A DNA stretch of 64,000 nt, taken from positions 13,439,965 to 13,503,964 of the forward strand of contig NW_004955466.1 in assembly GCF_000276665.1 (NCBI RefSeq). Direction: 5' to 3'. The notes beneath the pieces were generated by a model, which saw nothing but the letters and a program-made list of their open reading frames with translations, was not told where the DNA came from and did no database searches. The DNA is from Chinchilla lanigera. Lineage: Eukaryota; Chordata; Mammalia; Rodentia; Chinchillidae. The position numbers were made by a program, and so were the translations under genes. Positions 45,068 to 56,219 of the stretch are shown piece after piece (the first letter of the stretch is position 1; each line of letters begins with the position of its first letter).

Positions 45068-45320
45068 AAATACATGCACTCACTTATTCAGGAGATTGTT
45101 ATTAGGTGCCTGTATGTGACCAGCAGGAAATGAAGTACTAGAGTTAGGAGTAGTGTTCTCACAGGATCCATATAGTCTCGGGGGGGAGCGGGGCGGGCAT
45201 TAAGGGGAGGTAAGGAGAGGGGAAATGCAATCACAAACTATAGTTACCGTGCACTGAAGAAAACATAAAGAATGCCAAGAGCCTGCCCACAGCAAGATCT
45301 AACCAGTTCCATGCCTAATG
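45068..45320 (-). mobile_element. L2 LINE 3' fragment (antisense)
   Basis: TGCACTCACTTATTCAGGAG, ATTGTTATTAGGTGCCTGTATGTG and later AATGCAATCACAAACTATAG / GTGCACTGAAGAAAACATAAAG resemble the antisense L2 end. A G-rich run GGGGGGGAGCGGGGCGGGC at 45181-45199 interrupts. Confidence 0.45.
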
Positions 45321-45840
45321 AGGAAAATTTGCTTTTTTTAAAAAGGGGGGAGGGGAATCATACTTAGATCCGCTCCTTCAAATGTCACCAACCTGCCCTC
45401 TGGTCTTCTCCAACGTCTGTCAAAACAGCCTGTGTTCTGCAGTCCTGACCAGAGGAGTGTCGTGAAGAGTCTTTGTGCTTCTTGTTGGTAAAGAGTACCA
45501 TGAAGCCTTCAGAAAAATGTCAGTGCTCTTCACTGCTTCTTTCTTAAAGAAAGTTGCTAACTTACTAAAGCCTCTATCGACCTACCTACACTTACTTTCC
45601 CTTTCAGAAAACTTCTGAAGAATGGGCTTGCTGGAGGAGCAGCACAACATCCCCCTGCCTCACACAGCATCCACTGCCAGTCCCCGTGAGCCCAGCACTG
45701 CAGTGCGCCTGCGTCCACCGCACTGTCAGCAGCACGCTCCGCAACTTCTGCTTTTCTGCTCATTGCTTAGATATAAACCAGTGCCTCACTGGCATTTCTT
45801 TATTGGAAGGTTAAATATTTCCAAAAGCCAATTGTGTTTT
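45321..45840. other. Unassigned; possible exon at 45608 onward
   Basis: TACACTTACTTTCCCTTTCAG (ending 45607) is a textbook-looking acceptor. It is followed by AAAACTTCTGAAGAATGGGC and a CpG-containing open stretch (75 codons from the ATG at 45622). The only nearby donor-like GT is CCCC|GTGAGC at 45685. Not a protein I recognise. Confidence 0.2.
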
Positions 45841-45844
45841 CTTT

Positions 45845-46010
45845 CTTGAGCAAGTTAATTGCCTTCTCTAAAATGAGGGCTCCTTATGTGTCAAATATGG
45901 ATAGTCACATCTATCCCTGGTATGCTGTTTAAGAATCAAATGAAACAATCTCCAACGCTAAAAAACTAACACACAGATGGAGCAAACATTCAGTATATGG
46001 TAATTACTAT
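45845..46010 (+). mobile_element. MIR fragment
   Basis: AATTGCCTTCTCTAAAATGAGG and GAATCAAATGAAACAATCTCC correspond to MIR 'CTCATCTGTAAAATGGGG...GGATTAAATGAGATAATG'. Confidence 0.55.
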
Positions 46011-46549
46011 GTCTGTTTATCCATTATCAGTTTAGTGCTCCTTTAAAGTTATAAGTGCTCCTATATTTTATATAACAAACACTACCTTGGCAGAATGATT
46101 GAAAATATTTCCTCCCTTCCATCATATTGTACATCATCTTAATCTTACTTGTTCCTATTGATGTAAACCTTTATAAATATATATTCAAGTAGGACATCCA
46201 GTAATATTTCAGATCTTTTTGACCCTGTAACACCTATTTTGGAAATTAAATGTACACAGAAAGGAGAGTTCGCTCTTAGGTTCACAACCATTTTCTAAAA
46301 GGTGGGCTTTAGGAAGTTAAAGTATAGTGCTTCTCAAACACACATTTGTGTCTGTGGTGACTTTTGAAGTCTGTTCTTCAGGAGAACACGCTTCCTGTTT
46401 CCATCTGTCAGGCAACGCCTAGAGGAAGACACGGAGGCAGTTGCCAACTTCATCCAAGGAGCTGGGTTTTTCTAAACGTGCTTTCCAGAATGTCTAGGAA
46501 CAACTAGCTGGAAAAGCCTCTACTGCATTTTAGTTTTTAATTTTTTTTT
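46011..46549. other. Unassigned
   Basis: AT-rich, nothing recognised. Confidence 0.4.
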
Positions 46550-47020
46550 TACAAACTGAGCAGCCACTGGGTGAACCTCAAGAACATTATGCTATGTGAA
46601 ATAAATCATACAGAGAAGGACAAGTACTGCATGGCTCCACTTGTAATTAGAAGCTTAGGAAGTTGACCCCACAAGCGGAGAGTAGCATTACACTTGCCAG
46701 GGGCTGGAGAACGGATGAAATGAGATGCTGGCCAAAGGGCACTGAAGTTCCAATTACAGTAAGTTCTGAGGACCTAGTATACAGTATGGCGACTATAGTG
46801 GATACTACTATACCACATACTTTCTGAAATCTTCTAGGAAGTAGACCTTGATTATTTCCACTACACCAAAAACAAACAAAAATGGTAATTATGTGAGGTG
46901 GTGGATATGCTAACTAACCTGACTGATTGAAATATATATATCTCAAAGCATCACATCATTTCATACATTTTAAATATATACAATATTACTTATCAATTAT
47001 GCCACAATAAAGTTAGGAAA
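46550..47020 (+). mobile_element. L1MB-like 3' UTR
   Basis: GGGTGAACCTCAAGAACATT, ATGCTATGTGAAATAAATCA, ACTTGCCAGGGGCTGGAGAA, TATACAGTATGGCGACTATAG, GGTAATTATGTGAGGTGGTG and AATTATGCCACAATAAAGTT form the full 3' UTR order, ending in the polyadenylation region. Confidence 0.85.
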
Positions 47021-47725
47021 ATAAAATAGAATATCCTATTTAAAAAGAATTATTGTTGTCAAAACCCATGAATTTCATTAATGAAGTTTTTTCAGTAAAA
47101 GATAACAAAATTCTCCCAAATTCCTATGTGCTGAACTATGAGTCTAAACCACTCACCCCCTCTAGGACCACTTCCTTCCTACCTTTCAGCTCTGATGGGA
47201 AGGGCTCTGGGCACTTACTTCCTCTAACCTGCGCCCCCTTCTGCTCTGGACCTATGTTCTGGCTTTGACCCCCACTTTCCTCAGCCAAAGAGGTGTGACC
47301 CCTGGAATCTGAAGACTATCATGTGCTTATTGTATATGGCGGAACTCCTCTCAGTCTCAGAGGACCCAGAAATAAACTTGAAAAGAATAATAATGATAGC
47401 CATCTTATCTTGAATATTTTTAACAAGTATCAGATGTTAGAACTATGCCTATTGCTTGATGCCAGATTTGAGCACAACAAAGACGCTCCCATCAGGAAGC
47501 ACCTCAAAAGATAAAAAGAGGCTCCTGCTTCCAAAAGCAGATGGCACATTAGACACTTGCCACTGGTGGTGACCTGTGCTAATTTCCATGGGTCTGGCCT
47601 AAATCTTAATCCTGGGCTGGGTTCCCAAAGCTCTGCACCTGAACTCCCTCCCTTGGGCTACCTGACCTTCTGGACACGGTGTGCCTGCCTAGCTCCCGAC
47701 TTCTGGTATTAGAGTATCCGTCTGC
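47021..47725. other. Unassigned
   Basis: No gene; moderate GC after 47130. Confidence 0.4.
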
Positions 47726-47727
47726 TC

Positions 47728-47945
47728 CTTCTGCCTTGGTTTAGGGTTTCTCGATCTCAATACTATTATTATTTGGGGCGGATAGTTCTTTGTTGCGAAG
47801 GGTCATCGTGTGCACTGTAGGATGTTTAGCAACATTCCTGGCTTGAACCACAAAATGCTAATAGCATCAATCAGAAATATCTTTAGATGTAGCCAGATGT
47901 CCCCTGGGGTGGAAAGCCGCTTCTGTGCCCCAAGTTAAGAACCTT
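47728..47945 (-). mobile_element. MER5A (hAT-Charlie non-autonomous DNA transposon)
   Basis: TTTAGGGTTTCTCGATCTCA, TTATTTGGGGCGGATAGTTC, TTTGTTGCGAAGGGTCATCG, GTAGGATGTTTAGCAACATT, AGATGTCCCCTGGGGTGG and AAGTTAAGAACC reproduce the MER5A order with both termini. Confidence 0.85.
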
Positions 47946-48430
47946 AGCTGATTCTAGCACTTGACCTCTGAGTTAAATGGATCTCTGGTCCTTGATCCTG
48001 AGTCCTAGTATGTTTTGACAGCCAAAACCTTGGTGTAAATTGGAAAATGCTCTAACTCATGGCAAGTTTCTGGAATATAATAATAAAATCACTCAGATGT
48101 GTTTTCTGGTTTTTGCAAAGTTTTATTAAACTGGGGGGGGGGCACCTGCTATGCAGGCATTAATATGAAAAGAATGCAGCTGTTCCACAGCCAGGCCTCC
48201 TGCTCTTGTGCTGCACCCCTGCTGCAAGGCCAGCATGGAGTAGTCCAGTCCAGGCTACACACAGCACAAATGGGTGTGAGTGGTGTGACCTTGTGCTGGA
48301 GAAGCGTCCACCCGCCACGCTGCTGTATCACAGATTCAGCTACAGAGAGGATAAAACAGATGCCTGTGGACGCTAAGTGGAAAACCCAAACTCTCAGAGC
48401 TATGTAGCACCAGACTCAGACCAGAAGCCT
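47946..48430. other. Unassigned
   Basis: On the minus strand an AATAAA lies in CCAGTTTAATAAAACTTTG (revcomp of 48116-48134), preceded by 250 bp of moderate GC. This could be the 3' end of something retroposed, but no parent gene is recognised. G9 run at 48135-48143. Confidence 0.3.
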
Positions 48431-48433
48431 GTG

Positions 48434-48521
48434 ATCTTTTTTTTTTTTTTTGATCCAGGAATCAAACTCAGGACCTTGAGCTTGCCAGGTAGGTGCTGTG
48501 CTGCTGAGCTACATCACTGGC
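48434..48521 (-). mobile_element. ID SINE, older variant, with target-site duplication
   Basis: T15 run, GATCCAGGAATCAAACTCAG, GACCTTGAGCTTGCCAGGTA and GCTGAGCTACATCACTGGCCC. GAAGCCTGTGATCTT before and GAAGCCTATAATCTT after form a 15-base duplication with two mismatches. Confidence 0.9.
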
Positions 48522-48524
48522 CCG

Positions 48525-48880
48525 AAGCCTATAATCTTGTGACAGTTCACTCGCCTGAGTCAAGTGGGGCAGCCACCCGAGAATGTATGGCAGCCATTCC
48601 CATCTGCTGGGTCACACATTTCACTCTTTATCACTGGCTTTCCCATTTGTACCTGTGTGTTTTATATTATTAAACTTATTAGAGGATGGTTCTATTTCCT
48701 CAATAGGTAAATTAAAAAGAGCAGTTCATGGGGAAGCAGCATACCACAATATCAAGAGCTCAGAAAAGCACCAAGAGGGAAACAGTAAATTTACTGAGTA
48801 TAGTCTTCCTTAGTACAAACTAAACACAGTTCACTAATTATCTCAGTTCTACGATCCTATGAAGTACATTAGAATACTGG
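48525..48880. other. Unassigned
   Basis: No gene recognised. Confidence 0.4.
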
Positions 48881-48884
48881 CTTC

Positions 48885-49050
48885 AACACTGAACAACTAG
48901 GTCAACTTTGCTAAGTTGCTTAAACTGTTTCAGTTTTCTCATCTGTAAAATGGGTATAATAACAAAACTTCCCTTGCTATATAGTGATGGGGATTAAATG
49001 ACATAGCACATAAAAGTGCTCAGAACAGGAGTGGGCATACAGTCAGCCCT
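48885..49050 (+). mobile_element. MIR SINE
   Basis: AAGTTGCTTAAACTGTTTCAG, TTTTCTCATCTGTAAAATGG and GGGGATTAAATGACATAGCA are near-consensus MIR 3' landmarks. Confidence 0.85.
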
Positions 49051-49344
49051 TCATACCCAACAGTGACTCTGTTCTGCATCCCAGGGATCTGTGACCACTT
49101 CCCTCCATATTCAGGCTACCATGGTCCCGGTCCTGCCTATGTAACCCTCAGGGTGGGCAGCTCCACAGGAGCCCAGAGTTCCCACCCATGGCTGCGCACT
49201 GGCTGGTGACTTGTGTGAACAAGCTGAGGAGGAAGGGGCTCGCAAGAACAGCCTCTCTGCTTTATAGTGGCCCACTTTTGTTCAGTATTTTTGAGGCAGG
49301 AATTCAAAACTCTGAAATAAATAAAACACAATGTCCAACCACAG
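49051..49344. other. Unassigned
   Basis: No gene. A short block (CAGTCAGCCCTTCATACCCA, ATCTGTGACCACTTCC) may be a decayed mammalian DNA-transposon fragment; not firm. Confidence 0.3.
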
Positions 49345-49610
49345 CCAGCATAGTGCTTCATCTAGCAAATGTTTACTGAGTACCTACTCTGCGCTAGGCT
49401 GAATACCAGGCTCTTAACTGGGAAAAAGGACAGGCTCTGCTTTCCTGGTTCTTATACCTCCGTGTTAGAAAGACAGTAAACAAACATGGACCCAAACAGT
49501 GTCAGCTGTGACAAGTGCAAAAAAAGCAAAGCAGACACAGCAAACAGGAGAGACGGGATGGTAGTCAGGGAGGCCCATTGGAAACAGTGCACTGGAGCTG
49601 GTACGGGGGT
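49345..49610 (-). mobile_element. L2 LINE 3' end (antisense)
   Basis: GCAAATGTTTACTGAGTACC, TACTCTGCGCTAGGCTGAATACC, AGTAAACAAACATGGACCCA and TCAGGGAGGCCCATTGGAAAC follow the antisense L2 order. Confidence 0.75.
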
Positions 49611-49625
49611 GACCGGTGAAGGTTT

Positions 49626-49748
49626 ATGGCACTGGATAAATCCGTAACCAACAAAGACGTGCTCGTGTTGGTTTCTACTGCAGTGTTCGTCTTTGCATCA
49701 CTTGGCTTCATTTTCTCACCAGACTTGCCCTCCTTTTGGCTGCCATAG
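49626..49748 (+). other. 40-codon open frame with one predicted membrane helix (speculative)
   Basis: From ATG at 49626 the frame reads MALDKSVTNKDVLVLVSTAV, then FVFASLGFIF, then SPDLPSFWLP and a TAG stop. A charged, lysine-containing N-terminus is followed by one hydrophobic helix of about 20 residues. CpGs survive in several codons. It lies just past an L2 fragment, no homologue is recognised, and the minus strand is also open for 66 codons. It may be chance. Confidence 0.12.
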
Positions 49749-49749
49749 C

Positions 49750-52080
49750 AACCCAGGCAGACCATTTTATTTTGCCCACCCGGTCACCACCCGGTGCACA
49801 CTCGGCACATACCCAATCCTAGCAACCAGTCATGGAAACATTATTTAGAAAACAATAGACTCCATAACTCCTGGCATCAGTTCCAAGGACTGCTCCACTG
49901 CAACCGAAAACAAATCAGGCAGCTGTATCCCAAGAGAAATCCTCAGTCATTGCCTATCCTTCACAAATAATTAGCTCAGCCTTCTTAAGCCAGTTCCTAC
50001 CTTGCTTTCAGCAAAAGACTTGGGTCAGCCAACTGGTGTCACCCCTATGGCACTGTCTGACACTACATGATGCTCTTTTTTGCCCTCTCTCGTCAGGTTT
50101 TTTTTATTGCCACTCTGGATATGTCTGCCTTTGGGACAAATCTTTTGATTCCTAGAATTTCTGTAGGACATATCCCCAGAAGTTGCAGCCTATGTATGGT
50201 TTGTTCCTAGTCATCTGTTGTATCTAATTTAAGTTCTTCCATACAAGAAAATGAACAGGATAGTTCCACATTTAATAAGCCACATAGGACCAAAATAAGT
50301 CACTACTCTATTAATCTCCTAGGAAATGAGTTTAGGGGAGGCCTGCTTACTTTTTTTGCACCTCACACTGGAATGTAGCTTAGCAAATCCTTTCTTATAC
50401 CTTAAATAATTCAGAATCATCTTTTCTGACTGGACATTTTTTCTGTGTATTTGTGAAATCATTTCCTTAAGAGATCCAAGTATTTGCCCTTAGCTTTTCA
50501 TTCTCAAAGGAGAACGAAAGAATTAAATATGACCATATCGGCCCCATATTCTACTCATTCTCTTACTGCTGAAGTACTGGATTAAGTACATGTCATAAGA
50601 ATGCAGAGATGGAGAATGACTGCAACCAGCTGTGTGAAACACCCACACAGACGCCAGGAACTGCGCTCAGGCTGGTCTTCTCCCCACAGCACAGTGCTCA
50701 TTTCTGGGCTGGACAAAGCCCACTTTAAGAGGATTGCAGAGAACACTGCCAGAGCAGAGAGATAAGGACAGAGGCCTGAAGGGCAGATTGGTGAGGATGA
50801 GCCTGTAGTGTGTGGCCTGGGAGGGAAGGCTGCAGGTGTCTACACCAAGAGCCCAGGACTGAGCAGTAGCTTCAAAACCAAGGGTCCAAACATTATCTTG
50901 TTTTTGTCTCAGGCACTAGCTGGCTAGAGATGCAGCTCCAGAAGAGTCTCCATCATAAACATCTGGCCAGCTACTTGCTGCAAAATCACAGGGGGAAACA
51001 CTGCTGAATGTAACACACACTGATTTTTCTCCACCATAGCCTAAAAGATGGATGGCTACGAAAGCACCTGAGATGGAAGGGAAGTATTGTGATTTCAAAA
51101 TGAAGATCTTAACTCTAAAGAGACACACACTTATAGATAAATTTTCAAAAGCAATGAAACTCTATAGTTCTAAGTGGCAAAGAAGAAAGCAAGGTAGCCT
51201 ATAAGTTAGAATTCTGTGCCTAATGGAATCAAGTGTATTATAAGGGCCTTATGCCCGCCCTCCTTACTTCTGACAAATATTGTATCATTCAGCCCCAGGC
51301 TTTCACTATATCCCTGGTTAATTACATAATGCAATATTAAAGTAACTGATAATGATAAACTTTTAGACATTTAAGCCTTTTAATTCTCTAGATGAGCTTC
51401 TTCTCTCCTATTTTTTCTAGCGAAGAGGCTAGCGACTACACAGCAACATATTGTTCATATCGTTCATCCACTAATAAACATCGTAAAGTGCCTTCTACAG
51501 CAATCTACTGGGAGGCTTTTAAAGATAAATAACATGTGCTCTCTTAGGGAGCTTTGGATCTGGCAAAAGGAGAATGCAGAACAGTATTTGCCAAAAGAGG
51601 AGGCAATCAAAATGTGATAGGCACTTGGAAGAGATTTGTGCCACCATAATTGTGGTATTTTTAAAAATAACCCCTATTAATCAAAATATCATAGTTAATA
51701 TTGAGGTATCCCCCAAATCACAGTGATTTAAAGAAATATTTTATGTTTATGCAATTTTTACCTATAAGAGAAGGTATGTGGAATTTCTCTGTTCTTTGCA
51801 ACTTTCTATAGATTGATGGCTAATGTAACCTAAGAAATACAGAAGACAGACCGACAAGAGGTCTGAGCACCATGGCGTGTCTTGCTCACACTCCTGTCCA
51901 GGCAGGCTGGCCAAAGAACTCTGTCCCACACAGCCTGCACACAGGCTGAGGGAGGCTTCACCTCTGCACATCTACAAAACAGACGGGAAATGGGGAAACA
52001 CATATTCAGGTTTTAAATTTCCACCCTGAAAAGGCATATGGGGATGACCAAAACATACGGTATATGTTTAAATTATTTTA
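49750..52080. other. Unassigned
   Basis: No gene and no confident repeat. 50640-50880 is GC-richer (G/A-biased) and could be an unrecognised old repeat. Confidence 0.35.
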
Positions 52081-52085
52081 CACTA

Positions 52086-52317
52086 TTACAGTAAAGGACA
52101 CATTGTCATTAATCCCCTCAAAATATGTGCACTTGCTTTGAACACACTTAACCACTGTTCTTGCCACTTTCTGGAGCAGTTCCAGAAGCTTTCTTTCAGG
52201 TCTTTAGTTGCATTGTTGTGGCTGCCTCAATGTCCCAAATCGATACAGAATCTTTACCTCTCGTGGTCATTTTGACTTTAGGGAAGAGCCATAAGTTGCA
52301 CAGTACTAGATCTGGAC
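52086..52317 (-). mobile_element. Mariner-type transposase C-terminal fragment (broken)
   Basis: Minus-strand translation begins PDLVLCNLWLFPKVK, which matches the mariner catalytic-domain signature 'APDLAPCDFFLFPKLK'. It continues KMTTRGKDSVSIWDIEAATT. After a frameshift near 52220 it reads KDLKESFWNCSRKWQEQWLS, the family's 'F..CF.KW..RW..CI' block. It ends at a TAA (52086). Frameshifted and non-functional. The third catalytic Asp of mariners falls inside the PD/PCD motif: the second D of the motif is N here (LCNL). Confidence 0.6.
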
Positions 52318-52349
52318 ACAGATGATGTGCTAACAAGCCTGCCTTTCTG

Positions 52350-52523
52350 TTGGATGGCACTCAGCAGCAGCAGTCACCGTATTTTTTATTGTGCTTTGTA
52401 AAGACACTCACAAAAGAGGACTTCCGAACTGCTTCAAAAAGTGAGAAGAACGATGGGATAAGTACGTTCATCCAAGCAAGGAGGGGTATTTTGTGGGAGA
52501 TTAATAGAATGTGTCATCTACTG
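52350..52523 (+). mobile_element. Second mariner-type C-terminal fragment, opposite orientation
   Basis: Plus-strand translation TLTKEDFRTASKS, followed in a shifted frame by nucleotides AAGAACGATGGGATAAGTAC, covers the same C-terminal block ('LTKEDFQNCFRKWQERWDKC') as the minus-strand fragment 30-odd bases to the left. It ends with GAATGTGTCATCTACTG, the counterpart of the minus copy's terminal ATGTGTCCTTTACTG. The two copies point away from each other. Confidence 0.45.
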
Positions 52524-52524
52524 A

Positions 52525-53638
52525 AATATTTCTCATTTAAACACACACCATGTTTTGATCAATCCTCATACGACCTCTCATTCATTTCCACTGGCCAAAC
52601 CTGGCCTGACTCTCCCCGCCCCCAGCCTGCTTGGCAGCAGAAGCACTGCTCTCCACAGGGAATTCAGCTCAGCACTTGAGGCTGTCAGGAGATAAGACAG
52701 GACAAGGAAGTTTGCAGGTGCTTGATACATCTGGAGACACCCATGAATTTAGAAGGACACTTCAAAGGATTCAGCCCAGGAGATGCAAGACGGCCGGAAA
52801 ACTTTAACTACAGATGTTCATTGGGATCTTCCTGCCTGATGTCCCCTGCCTTCTCTCCACCCCTGTAAAAGGGACACACTTCTCTTCGTTCGGGGCAGAA
52901 GGTCTTATTGCTCTCTCTGCCTGAACTGAGGCACATGTTGCCTTTACTAAAGCCTGGTGGTCTCTGCTGTTGTATATGTTACACAAACTCAATCACACAG
53001 CCATATCTACCTTCTAGGAGATAGGCAGGTACCCAGAGGAAAACCAAAATTATTCATCAAGGAGCACAATTACTACTATATCCAAACTTTGAAGAGTTTT
53101 CTATGAAAAATAGTCACAGGTGCTTTAGCATATCTCTACTTTTGTAATTTTTTTTTTGAAACAGCAGAGCAAATTATGAAAGCGACTGAACTAGAATGCA
53201 GTCACCCGAATTACTCAGCTGCAGAATAATTCTGTGGCCACCGCTCCTTGTGCAGGCCTCTAATCAGAAGCAGTGCACTGCTCTCAGGATGCTTTTAGGA
53301 AGGAATTACAAAGAACACGGACCACTGCGGGCACTGCTGGCTGAGATGCAATCCAGCCACATCAAATTTTAAAGTTGCCAAATAACTCTGGTATCAACAG
53401 TACAGATGCTTTATGCTGACTCTTCAGGAGCATGCTGAAGGAGATGGTCAAGGTGGGCCACAGTGAAACCACCCGGTAGCCTCACTCACAGCATCCTCTC
53501 CTTTCGCAAGCTTTCAGAAAGTCTAGCAGCTCAGGGAGTTCTGCATCCCTAAGGGAAATGCTGAATGAAGTGGGTGGGAGTCACCTAAGAAAGAAGGGAG
53601 AATAGTCAGGGTGGAGCCACAGGAAAGAACACTGGATG
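52525..53638. other. Unassigned
   Basis: No gene recognised; a run of nine T near 53149 and moderate GC patches only. Confidence 0.4.
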
Positions 53639-53639
53639 A

Positions 53640-53811
53640 GTGGTTGGTGCCTAGGGACAAATCCCAGCTATGCTTCCTGTAGTAAATTATTTACCCTTAC
53701 CAATTCTACTTTTCTTTGTCTTTAAAATCAGGGGATTGCACCAGATCTTCCTTGAGCCTCTACTTAACTAAGAGAGCCAGATTAGCAGATCAGTTGTGTT
53801 CTCTATCCTTA
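53640..53811 (+). mobile_element. MIR SINE, split by an ID element
   Basis: CAAATCCCAGCTATGCTTCC ('GAATCCCAGCTCTGCC'), TTTGTCTTTAAAATCAGGGG and ATTGCACCAGATCTTC follow MIR-like order. Further MIR-like text (CTATAAAATGAGGATGAGAA at 53981) lies after the ID insertion. Confidence 0.5.
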
Positions 53812-53824
53812 ACTAGCAAGGAAA

Positions 53825-53927
53825 GGGGCTGGGGATTTAGCTCAGTGGCAAAGTGCCTGCCTGACAAGCGCAAGGTTGTGAGTTCGGTTCCCGGTACCGG
53901 AGAAAAACCAAAAAACCAAAAAAAAAA
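53825..53927 (+). mobile_element. Young ID SINE with target-site duplication
   Basis: GGGGCTGGGGATTTAGCTCA head, GTTCGGTTCCCGGTACCGG 3' end and a CCAAAAAACC-type tail. The 11-base ACTAGCAAGGA occurs on both sides (53812-53822 and 53928-53938). Internal changes from the young consensus: T in AAAGTGCC, A in CTGACAAG, T in GGTTGTG. Confidence 0.95.
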
Positions 53928-54384
53928 ACTAGCAAGGAGAGCTTCGGCAATTACTTCACATCTCTGCCTTGATTGTGTGGTCTATAAAATGAGGATGAGA
54001 ATGGGTCTAGCTCATAAACTAAGTCCAACGAACGAACTGGTTACATGTATCATGCAACCTGACATGTGGTAGAGCCAAAATGATTGTCATCCACTATTTT
54101 TATTTATTACTATCATTAGTTGAAGTTAGAAAAAATGCAAGAAAGCTCAGAACTCAGCCTTGTGTCCTGATACAGTTGATCAAAACATATAAGCATGTTT
54201 TTGATCGGTTTCCCAATAAGATGGGTTTAAAGATAAACATTAAAGGTACCAGTTATAAATCAAAAGAAAACTGTTTAATTTTTAATTTGCTAGCTTCTGA
54301 GCATCAAACAAAAAACAAAAATAAAACAAAGAAACTAAACAATTCTCTTCATCCACATTTAATAAGAAAGCAATGGCATCTGGA

Positions 54385-54760
54385 CCCTCATGTTCAAGTT
54401 AATTTCATGTGTCACTTTGACTGGACCACACAATGCAGGCACTTGCTCAAACATTATTCCAGATGTTTCTATAGGTGTATTTCTGGATGAAATTAGCATT
54501 GTATCAGCAGACTACATAAAGCACACAATCCTTAATACAGGTGGGACTCACCGGATCAGTTGAAAGCCTGAATGGAACAAAAATTGGCTGACTTTCTCCT
54601 ATATAAGGAGGAAATCCTCCTGTCTGACTGGGGTTGATCTGAGACATCAGCTTTTTCCTGCCTTCAGACTTCAACTGAAGCATGTGTGTGCATATGTGTG
54701 TGTCTGCATGTGTATTGTATATACAATTCTATTTCTGTGGGAACCCTAGCACACCAGCCA
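54385..54760 (+). mobile_element. ERVL LTR, MLT2-like
   Basis: TAATTTCATGTGTCACTTTG, ACTGGACCACACAATGCAGG, GTATTTCTGGATGAAATTAG, CAGCAGACTACATAAAGCAC, GATCAGTTGAAAGCCTGAAT, GGAACAAAAATTGGCTGACT and TGATCTGAGACATCAGC follow the MLT2 landmarks. The end carries a TG-rich tract (54683-54720) and TGTGGGAACCCTAGCAC. Confidence 0.7.
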
Positions 54761-54824
54761 ATGATCTGCTTTGTTCTCCCGTTGTCCTCTGTGGCACAGA
54801 AGATGCCTATCTCCTTGAGGTCTA

Positions 54825-55222
54825 TGTCTCTGTTACGGATATAGCTAGATGTCCTCCAAAGCCTCGTGTGCTCATAGGCGGTGACTGGATCACTAGGTGA
54901 TACTCATCATTGGATTGGTCCACTGATGGGTTTACAGCTGAGGGTGATGTTGGGGGATAAAGCCTGATGGGAACAGAAGGGTCACTAGGGGTGTGGCCTG
55001 GAAGGGTATATCTCCCTTTCTCCTCCTTGATCCCTCTCTGCTTTCTGCCTGCCATGCCATGGACTGCTTATCCTCTGTTATGCTGCCCTGCCTTGGAACC
55101 AGCTGACTATGGACTATGGACTATGGACCTCCACAAAGTGAGTCAAAATAAACCTCACCTCCTTTAACTTGTGGATGTCAGGTCTTTTATCCTAGCAACA
55201 AGAAAGTAATTAAAACAGCCTC
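54825..55222 (+). mobile_element. ERVL-MaLR solo LTR
   Basis: AGATGTCCTCCAAAGCCTCG, GTCACTAGGGGTGTGGCCTG, CTCTCTGCTTTCTGCCTGCC, GAACCAGCTGACTATGGACT, GTGAGTCAAAATAAACCTCA, CTCCTTTAACTTGTGGATGTC and AACAAGAAAGTAATTAAAACA complete a MaLR 3' half. CTATGGA is locally tandem (55106-55130). Confidence 0.75.
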
Positions 55223-55224
55223 AC

Positions 55225-56088
55225 AGGGAATATTTTTCCCTAGCATTACCCCAGTGAACTCTCTACACTCTGGTAAACCTGACTTAGACTCAAAACCATG
55301 GATTTTGAGAATCATAATAGATATCAAGCACCTGAAGAACAAAGATGAGGAAAATAATAATCTGAATTTAGGGTTACAGGAAAAGAGTCATTAAGCAGCA
55401 ACCCCTTCCTCAACATGGATTTAGCTTACGTACACTCTGAGATGTTATACAATCAAAATTCAGTGTATGTCGACAAAAAATAAAAGCCTTATATAAGAAA
55501 GTTCACATTGGCTTCAAGTCCTGGTACCTTTGGGAATAAGGTTGGGTATAAAAACAATATAGCTATGTAATTTTCAAGCTTTTAAGAGAGTTCCTGCCAT
55601 GTCTTTTTCATTCTGTCTATTGCTCTCCAGACAATCCTAGAATATGGTCAGGGCACAAGATTTATGGGCCAAGTCCAAGTGCTTACCCATACCCACTGAC
55701 AGAGCACCAGAGAGCAGGGGACTCTGCTCAGGAAGCAGCTTCCCTTGAACCTACAGCTCTTCTCCCTCACATCCGGCCAGAGATTCAATTACTCATATTC
55801 CCTCAACATCTACAGGGGAACTATCTTTCTAAAATGAAGAAAATGGCTTGAGGGCATTTCCCAGAATGTACCTCACAGGTGTATTCCTACCAGGCTAGAC
55901 AGTGATTGAAAGTCTGCAAGCACCTCTCTCCCACTGGCATTAAGCCTATTGTACAAATGGATACAGAGATGTTGTATGTCATTACAAAGCCTAGTGAAAG
56001 ATAAACAGTTCTAAGAAATTACTCCTAAGAACTATGAAAAGTTTTCAAATTTATTTTGCTGAACATGTAACTCAAAGATAATGAGAAT
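55225..56088. other. Unassigned
   Basis: No gene recognised. Confidence 0.4.
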
Positions 56089-56089
56089 T

Positions 56090-56219
56090 CTGCCAGTACA
56101 GTGGTACAGCGCCTATGTTCCCAGCTATCAAGGAGGCTGAGAACAGAGGACTGTTTAAGCACAGGAGTTCGGGGCCAGTCTGGGTAGTACAGTGAGAATC
56201 CATTACTTAAAGCAAAAGA
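56090..56219 (+). mobile_element. Old B1/proto-B1 SINE
   Basis: AGTGGTACAGCGCCTATGTT, CCCAGCTATCAAGGAGGCTG and AGTTCGGGGCCAGTCTGGGT are B1/Alu-like without the later 29-base internal duplication. Well diverged. Confidence 0.7.

Noticed and set aside
48099..48407. Processed pseudogene ending at an AATAAA on the minus strand
   Set aside because: No parent gene is recognised, no poly-A tail and no target-site duplication were visible.
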